A stretch of DNA of 19,054 bases from an uncultured Oscillibacter sp. (lineage in GTDB: Bacteria > Bacillota > Clostridia > Oscillospirales > Oscillospiraceae): assembly GCA_910585245.1 (NCBI GenBank), contig CAJUCO010000046.1, positions 1 through 19,054 of the forward strand, read 5' to 3'. The notes under the pieces are model-generated. The model ran no database searches. It was not told where the DNA came from and saw nothing but the letters and a program-made list of their open reading frames with translations. The position numbers were made by a program, and so were the translations under genes. Positions 16,019-19,054 of the stretch are shown here, one piece after another (positions within the stretch are counted from its first letter, which is position 1; every line of letters begins with the position of its first letter).

Positions 16019-16113
16019 AGAACGTTGATAAAGGTTGAAATATCCGGAAATAAACGGCGTTTAAATGGAACTACCTGAAAGCAAATCGAATAACTATGCA
16101 CAACGGCAACGCG
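16019..16113. other. Host-phage junction region
   Basis: AT-richer than both sides and without a gene. It holds a 13-bp perfect inverted repeat TAAACGGCGTTTA (16051-16063) and loosely similar short blocks AACGTAATTGAAG (16008-16020) and AACGTTGATAAAG (16021-16033). The edge of the Mu-like element probably lies in or close to this stretch, but no terminal sequence can be recognised with confidence. Confidence 0.3.
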
Positions 16114-16149
16114 AGCGGCCCGCCCTAAGACGATTCAGGACGGGCCGCT
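16114..16149. terminator. Long hairpin between marR/stub and the phage genes
   Basis: AGCGGCCCGCCCT (16114-16126) and AGGACGGGCCGCT (16137-16149), 13-bp arms with one mismatch as plus-strand RNA and a G-U pair as minus-strand RNA, 10-base loop. On plus it is followed by GTAAATTTTT, a passable T run, so it could end transcripts from the fab/marR side. On minus it begins 9 bases after the gp27-like stop and is fully paired but lacks a T run. Probably bidirectional. Confidence 0.7.
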
Positions 16150-16157
16150 GTAAATTT

Positions 16158-16739
16158 TTACGAGCCGGTATCAAGGTTTCCTTCTTCATCAAGAATCCGC
16201 TTCTTTGCTCTTCCGAAAACCTCACGCCAATCGGCTACCAAGTCCGGATACTTCCGTATCTCATTCAAGATTTCATTACTCAGTTCGTCGAGGGCAAGCT
16301 CTGCTTTCTTTTTTACGGCGGCGGCGGTGCGCTTGCGGTCGGCCTCGGCTTTGGAGAGCTGCACGAACAGCCGCCCCGCCTTCTCAATGGGCATATCGTT
16401 GAACTCTTCTTCGGCGGAGGAAATTTTTTGTAGCAAACCGCTTTTGAGGATTGCACTGGTAGCCTCGGTCGTATCCAGATCGGGATTCCTGCCGATGAAA
16501 TCGACAACGGCCTTGGTCTTCTCCAGATCATCAGCGATACGCTGCGCCGCTTCAAACACTTTGAAGGCATATCGGGATAAGGACGCTTGGCTGACCGTGT
16601 AGCCCTTCTCAGCAAGCCACGCACGAATATCGGCGTAGCTCATATTGTAGTTGACCAAGCGTTCGTCGACGCCTTGCAAAATGGCTTTGGGAAGCTGGTA
16701 CATCTTCGCGTCAGAGCGCGGTTTTCTAGGCTTCCCCAT
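16158..16739 (-). CDS. Mu gp27-like phage protein, DUF3486 family
   Basis: 193 residues. The N-terminal half looks like a helix-turn-helix fold (KMYQLPKAILQGVDERL, then YADIRAWLAEKGYTVSQASLSRYAF, about 13-58), followed by a helical region with DFIGRNPDLDTTEATSAI and an acidic-basic C-terminal coiled part. DUF3486 proteins (Mu gp27) precede the large terminase in Mu-like phages and are thought to act as, or like, the small terminase/DNA-recognition subunit; that is family knowledge. Here no large terminase follows: the next thing downstream is a hairpin and host DNA. Its ATG overlaps the stop of the preceding gene by one base (TAATG). Confidence 0.8.
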   Translation of the reverse strand: MGKPRKPRSDAKMYQLPKAILQGVDERLVNYNMSYADIRAWLAEKGYTVSQASLSRYAFKVFEAAQRIADDLEKTKAVVDFIGRNPDLDTTEATSAILKSGLLQKISSAEEEFNDMPIEKAGRLFVQLSKAEADRKRTAAAVKKKAELALDELSNEILNEIRKYPDLVADWREVFGRAKKRILDEEGNLDTGS

Positions 16740-17050
16740 TACAGGTCAATCCCCGCTTCCGTATCGCCGCCGCTTTCAATGAAACGGACGCCCTTCGTTG
16801 TGAGCCGCGCCACGCCGTCGCGAGTGTAGGCGTTGTCGGGCGTGATACCCTTGTCAGTAAATTCAATGAGCCCCATATCATAGAGATACTTCAAAGGCTC
16901 CCAAACGTCCGAGTCGGGAACCATGCTGTTCCGCATGAGGTCGTTGGAGATACGGCGGACAGCAAGGGCACAGTGATAGCCCCTTACCAGCATGCGGAGG
17001 ATATAGCCTCTGACAGCGGCGTTGTGACGGGCGGCGTTCTCAAAACTCAT
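16739..17050 (-). CDS. Mu gp26-like small winged-helix phage protein
   Basis: 103 residues. The pattern of helices (NAAVRGYILRMLVRGYHCAL, then VWEPLKYLYDMGLIEF) followed by a TRDGVARLTTKGVRFIESG strand-helix looks like a compact winged helix. Small proteins of this sort lie immediately before DUF3486 in Mu-like phages (Mu gp26 position). GGAGG 7 bases before the ATG. It is linked to the gp27-like gene by a one-base overlap and lies 12 bases after the protease gene. Its biochemical role is not known to me. Confidence 0.65.
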   Translation of the reverse strand: MSFENAARHNAAVRGYILRMLVRGYHCALAVRRISNDLMRNSMVPDSDVWEPLKYLYDMGLIEFTDKGITPDNAYTRDGVARLTTKGVRFIESGGDTEAGIDL

Positions 17051-17062
17051 GTTAAACCCTCC

Positions 17063-17968
17063 TTAAATATTTCCGTACTTCTTGATGTCTTCGGCGGACA
17101 GGCCCATCAGCTCATGCACTCTGGAACGGGGGCGTGGACTTGAGGGAAGCGGGCCAAAGTCAAACTCGCCCATCGGGACCACCTGCGGCGCGGTCTTGAG
17201 CCAAAGGGTGAAGCTGTCCGGGTCGTTCAGCGCCTGAGCAAAAGCCATGTCACGCTGCCAAGCCATGAGCTTCCCTTCCTTCATGGCCTCCGTTACAATG
17301 CTGTCCGCTTTCATTTTGACGATCTTGAACTGGCAAGCGTCCGCTTTCATCTGCATGTTGTCCCGGTCCTCCAGCAGGGCGGAAACGGCTTTATAGATAT
17401 CCTCCAACGTCGCGGAGGGGTTGAGCCGCAGAAGCTCCGCCAGTGCCGCCAGCGTGCCGCCGCTGCCGCCCTCCGGTTCTTCCGAGGGCACATCTTCCAG
17501 GCCCGGCTTGTTGCTGTTCGCGATAGTCTCCATAGCGTCAATGGCGGGGGTATTGGTGAGGGCGGCGGAATGCAGCCCCATGACCTTCCGGTCTTCCTTC
17601 CGGATGTTGATGACTGGGGAAATATAGCGGTATTCCTTGTTCTTCAGATATTCGGCGGCGCGTTCCGTCCAGTCCACCGCTCCATAAATGCCGTCGCCTC
17701 TGAGCACAAAGTCCTTAATCCATCCCGCCGCCGGGGCCTGCATGTCCTTCAAAGTCTGGTGCTCATAATCAATGGGAATTTCCAGCTTTCGCTGGAGAAA
17801 CTTATTTTGGATGCTCTGGAAGGATTCGTTGTCCACCAGGAAATCACCCTTTGTGCTATGTACCACTCCCAAGGGAAGCAGCTTCACCAGCTTGTGGCGG
17901 ACATGAGACGGACGGTTATTTTCCTCATAAGGAAGGGAATTGCTCAGCAAAATATAATCTTCGTTCAT
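17063..17968 (-). CDS. Mu gpI-like phage prohead protease/scaffold
   Basis: 301 residues. The N-terminal part (1 to about 150) carries family segments of the Mu I protease: LPLGVVHSTKGDFLVDNESF, IPIDYEHQTLKDMQAPAAGW and MGLHSAALTNTPAIDAM. The rest (about 165-301) contains a Gly/Glu-rich linker then a helical region (AALAELLRLNPSATLEDIYKAVSALLED), matching the scaffold portion that in Mu is also made separately as Z. It processes head proteins during capsid assembly. A near-SD GGGGG precedes the ATG, 9 bases after the major head gene. The order (head gene upstream of protease) is opposite to Mu. Confidence 0.88.
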   Translation of the reverse strand: MNEDYILLSNSLPYEENNRPSHVRHKLVKLLPLGVVHSTKGDFLVDNESFQSIQNKFLQRKLEIPIDYEHQTLKDMQAPAAGWIKDFVLRGDGIYGAVDWTERAAEYLKNKEYRYISPVINIRKEDRKVMGLHSAALTNTPAIDAMETIANSNKPGLEDVPSEEPEGGSGGTLAALAELLRLNPSATLEDIYKAVSALLEDRDNMQMKADACQFKIVKMKADSIVTEAMKEGKLMAWQRDMAFAQALNDPDSFTLWLKTAPQVVPMGEFDFGPLPSSPRPRSRVHELMGLSAEDIKKYGNI

Positions 17969-17977
17969 GGGTCCCCC

Positions 17978-18979
17978 TTACTTCTTGGCAGACAGGGCAG
18001 CCGTTCCGCCGGTGGGGCTGGACATCTTGGCGGCGGAAATGCTTGCCTCGCTGGCAGCACTAGACGCCTTAGCGGCGGGCATATCCGCTTCGCCGGTGGA
18101 ACCAAACGCAAGCTGCCAAAGGCCATATCCGGCGTTGCAGCGGGAATCCACGCCGTAGATATATTCCTTTTTGAAGAAGACGTTATCGTCACCGGGGTTG
18201 TCCTTGGCGACGATCTGCGGCTTGCGGCGGTTTTGGAAAATGAAGGGCTTTACCGGGCGCCTGGTGCAAAGCAGGAGCCACTGCTCCGGGCTCGCCGCCA
18301 GCTGCGGAACCACCATCAGCTCAGCAGTGCCCTTGTAGATGTTGACCTCCTGGTGAATTTCATTTGCCATGAGGATAGTCCGGCCCACGGCCTCTTTTTG
18401 CGGAGACACCACCAGCAAATCCGGAACAATGAACATGACTTCACCCTGATCGTCTACAAGGCACATCATTTGCGAACGGGCAGTGCCATAGCTTTCCGGC
18501 GTCAGCTTGTAGGTGCCCTTGTTGCTCTGAGGCTTGGCGTTCTTCCCTTCGACGGCGGGAGTGTGGCTTTCGCAGAAGAACGGCTTGCCGTCAAAGCACT
18601 TCTCCGTAAAGCCGCAGGGAAACAGGCTGAACACCAGCTTGTCCGAATGCCGCCGGGCGTTATAGGCCAGGTCCTCGAACATGGGCTTATAGACGCCGAT
18701 GCAATCGTCTTCCAGATCGTTGCGGGGAACGGAAACCGTCAGCTCAAAGTCCTTGTTCTTGATGGTGTAGCCGTAGGCGGAAAGGTTCTTAGCCTCGCGC
18801 TCGCCAATCCGCTCCCGCATAGAGGGGACAGCGCCCAGCCAGGCATAGGTTTCATCCCTGGTTTCACTGGGGACCTCCATAGCCACACGGGGATACTGGT
18901 TCTCCATCTCCTGGAACGCTTTGTTAAAGACGGTACTGAAGCTCCGGAAGGCTTCTTTGATGGTGTTGTTGATAATCAT
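17978..18979 (-). CDS. Mu gpT-like major head (capsid) protein
   Basis: 333 residues, normal for Mu gpT. Family segments: QYPRVAMEVPSETRDETYAW, LGAVPSMRERIGERE, KDFELTVSVPRNDLEDDCIG, VFSLFPCGFTEKCFDGKPFF, RPVKPFIFQNRRKPQIVA and VFFKKEYIYGVDSRCNAGYG. The last about 35 residues are an Ala/Ser-rich low-complexity tail (AAKASSAASEASISAAK) unlike Mu. The ATG at 18977-18979 has AAAGGAGA about 10 bases upstream. The open frame runs on 22 codons further to 19045, but those codons come from the IS-like end and were rejected. The upstream region has been replaced by that IS-like end, so the native promoter is not present. Confidence 0.92.
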   Translation of the reverse strand: MIINNTIKEAFRSFSTVFNKAFQEMENQYPRVAMEVPSETRDETYAWLGAVPSMRERIGEREAKNLSAYGYTIKNKDFELTVSVPRNDLEDDCIGVYKPMFEDLAYNARRHSDKLVFSLFPCGFTEKCFDGKPFFCESHTPAVEGKNAKPQSNKGTYKLTPESYGTARSQMMCLVDDQGEVMFIVPDLLVVSPQKEAVGRTILMANEIHQEVNIYKGTAELMVVPQLAASPEQWLLLCTRRPVKPFIFQNRRKPQIVAKDNPGDDNVFFKKEYIYGVDSRCNAGYGLWQLAFGSTGEADMPAAKASSAASEASISAAKMSSPTGGTAALSAKK

Positions 18980-19002
18980 ACAAATGTGTCTCCTTTGTTT
19001 TA

Positions 19003-19054
19003 GAGCCTGTTTAAAATCTTCTAATGAGGATGGCAATGAGGGCAAAATTGAGAA
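19003..19054. mobile_element. Putative insertion-sequence end (continues beyond window)
   Basis: From 19003 the sequence begins GAGCCTGTTTAAAATCTTC, a form seen at many IS5-family termini, and a transposase-like C-terminus reads out of it on the minus strand with its stop inside the presumed terminal repeat. It lies only a few bases before the capsid gene's ribosome site. The flanking TA or CTAG could be a target duplication; the other end is outside the window. Confidence 0.45.
19011..19054 (-). CDS. Transposase C-terminal fragment (3' end only)
   Basis: On the minus strand the frame reads LNFALIAILIRRF and stops at TAA (19011-19013). A short hydrophobic-basic ending like this, terminating within the inverted repeat, resembles the C-termini of IS5-family DDE transposases. 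Only 13 residues are visible, so the family call is tentative. Confidence 0.4.
   Translation of the reverse strand, partial: LNFALIAILIRRF

Larger units (their letters stand above)
16019..19002 (-). mobile_element. Mu-like prophage fragment (head genes only)
   Basis: Four consecutive minus-strand genes match Mu-type head functions: gpT-like major head, gpI-like protease, gp26-like and gp27-like (DUF3486). Integrase/transposase (MuA/MuB), terminase, portal, tail and lysis genes are absent between the host junction and the IS-like end. Limits are approximate. Whether the rest lies beyond the IS-like end is not visible, so this may be a remnant or one arm of a larger rearranged prophage. Confidence 0.7.

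Noticed and set aside
16158..17050. The two small phage proteins as host regulators or a toxin-antitoxin pair
   Set aside because: Their arrangement and DUF3486 similarity, next to gpI and gpT, fit Mu gp26/gp27; no toxin fold is evident.
17570..19003. Long plus-strand open frame (477 codons) across the phage genes
   Set aside because: It is antisense to the clear gpT and gpI genes, has no family motifs and no ribosome site; a by-product of GC-rich codons.

Overview
The window looks like chromosomal DNA of a GC-rich Clostridia member, most likely Oscillospirales (Oscillibacter/Flavonifractor-type gut bacteria). This is an inference from three things: the type II fatty-acid operon has clostridial layout, FabK serves as the enoyl-ACP reductase with no FabI in the window, and nearly every host gene has a purine-rich Shine-Dalgarno (SD) sequence with GC-rich codon use.

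Layout. (1) 1-1619, plus strand: the 3' part of valS, closed by a strong hairpin at 1654-1686. (2) 1702-4807, minus strand: trkA, trkH and a 66-residue two-helix membrane protein, a potassium-uptake transcription unit converging on the same hairpin. (3) 4808-5172: a 365-bp divergent control region. It holds a structured trkA leader, a near-consensus sigma-A promoter for the lipid operon (5073-5101) and a perfect AT-rich 12-bp inverted repeat (5107-5144) just downstream of that promoter. (4) 5173-15436, plus strand: acpP-accB-accC-accD-accA-fabH-fabK-(FabK-like flavoprotein)-fabD-fabG-fabF-fabZ. This is a complete acetyl-CoA carboxylase plus the initiation and elongation enzymes. Most adjacent genes overlap by 4-10 bases, so translation is probably coupled. 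(5) 15448-15974: a MarR-family regulator with its own consensus promoter, the natural candidate for controlling the operon through the 5107-5144 repeat (FabT-like logic). (6) 15971-16018: a 15-codon stub with an SD and an ATGA overlap to marR, apparently the start of a host gene that is now lost. (7) 16114-18979: a Mu-like prophage fragment on the minus strand: major head protein (gpT type), protease/scaffold (gpI type), a small winged-helix-like protein (gp26 type) and a DUF3486 protein (gp27 type). Terminase, portal, transposase and tail genes are absent here and the order relative to transcription is reversed from Mu. (8) From 19003 to the window end: what appears to be one end of an insertion sequence, with a transposase C-terminus abutting the phage fragment.

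How it works together: the Acc complex makes malonyl-CoA, FabD loads it on AcpP, FabH starts chains, FabF/FabG/FabZ/FabK elongate them, and the MarR protein probably tunes the operon. Most of the window is ordinary core metabolism. The points most worth a second look are the second FabK-like protein with a cysteine cluster, the operator-like repeat, the trkA leader and the disrupted phage/IS junction. I did not find convincing evidence of an entirely new system.
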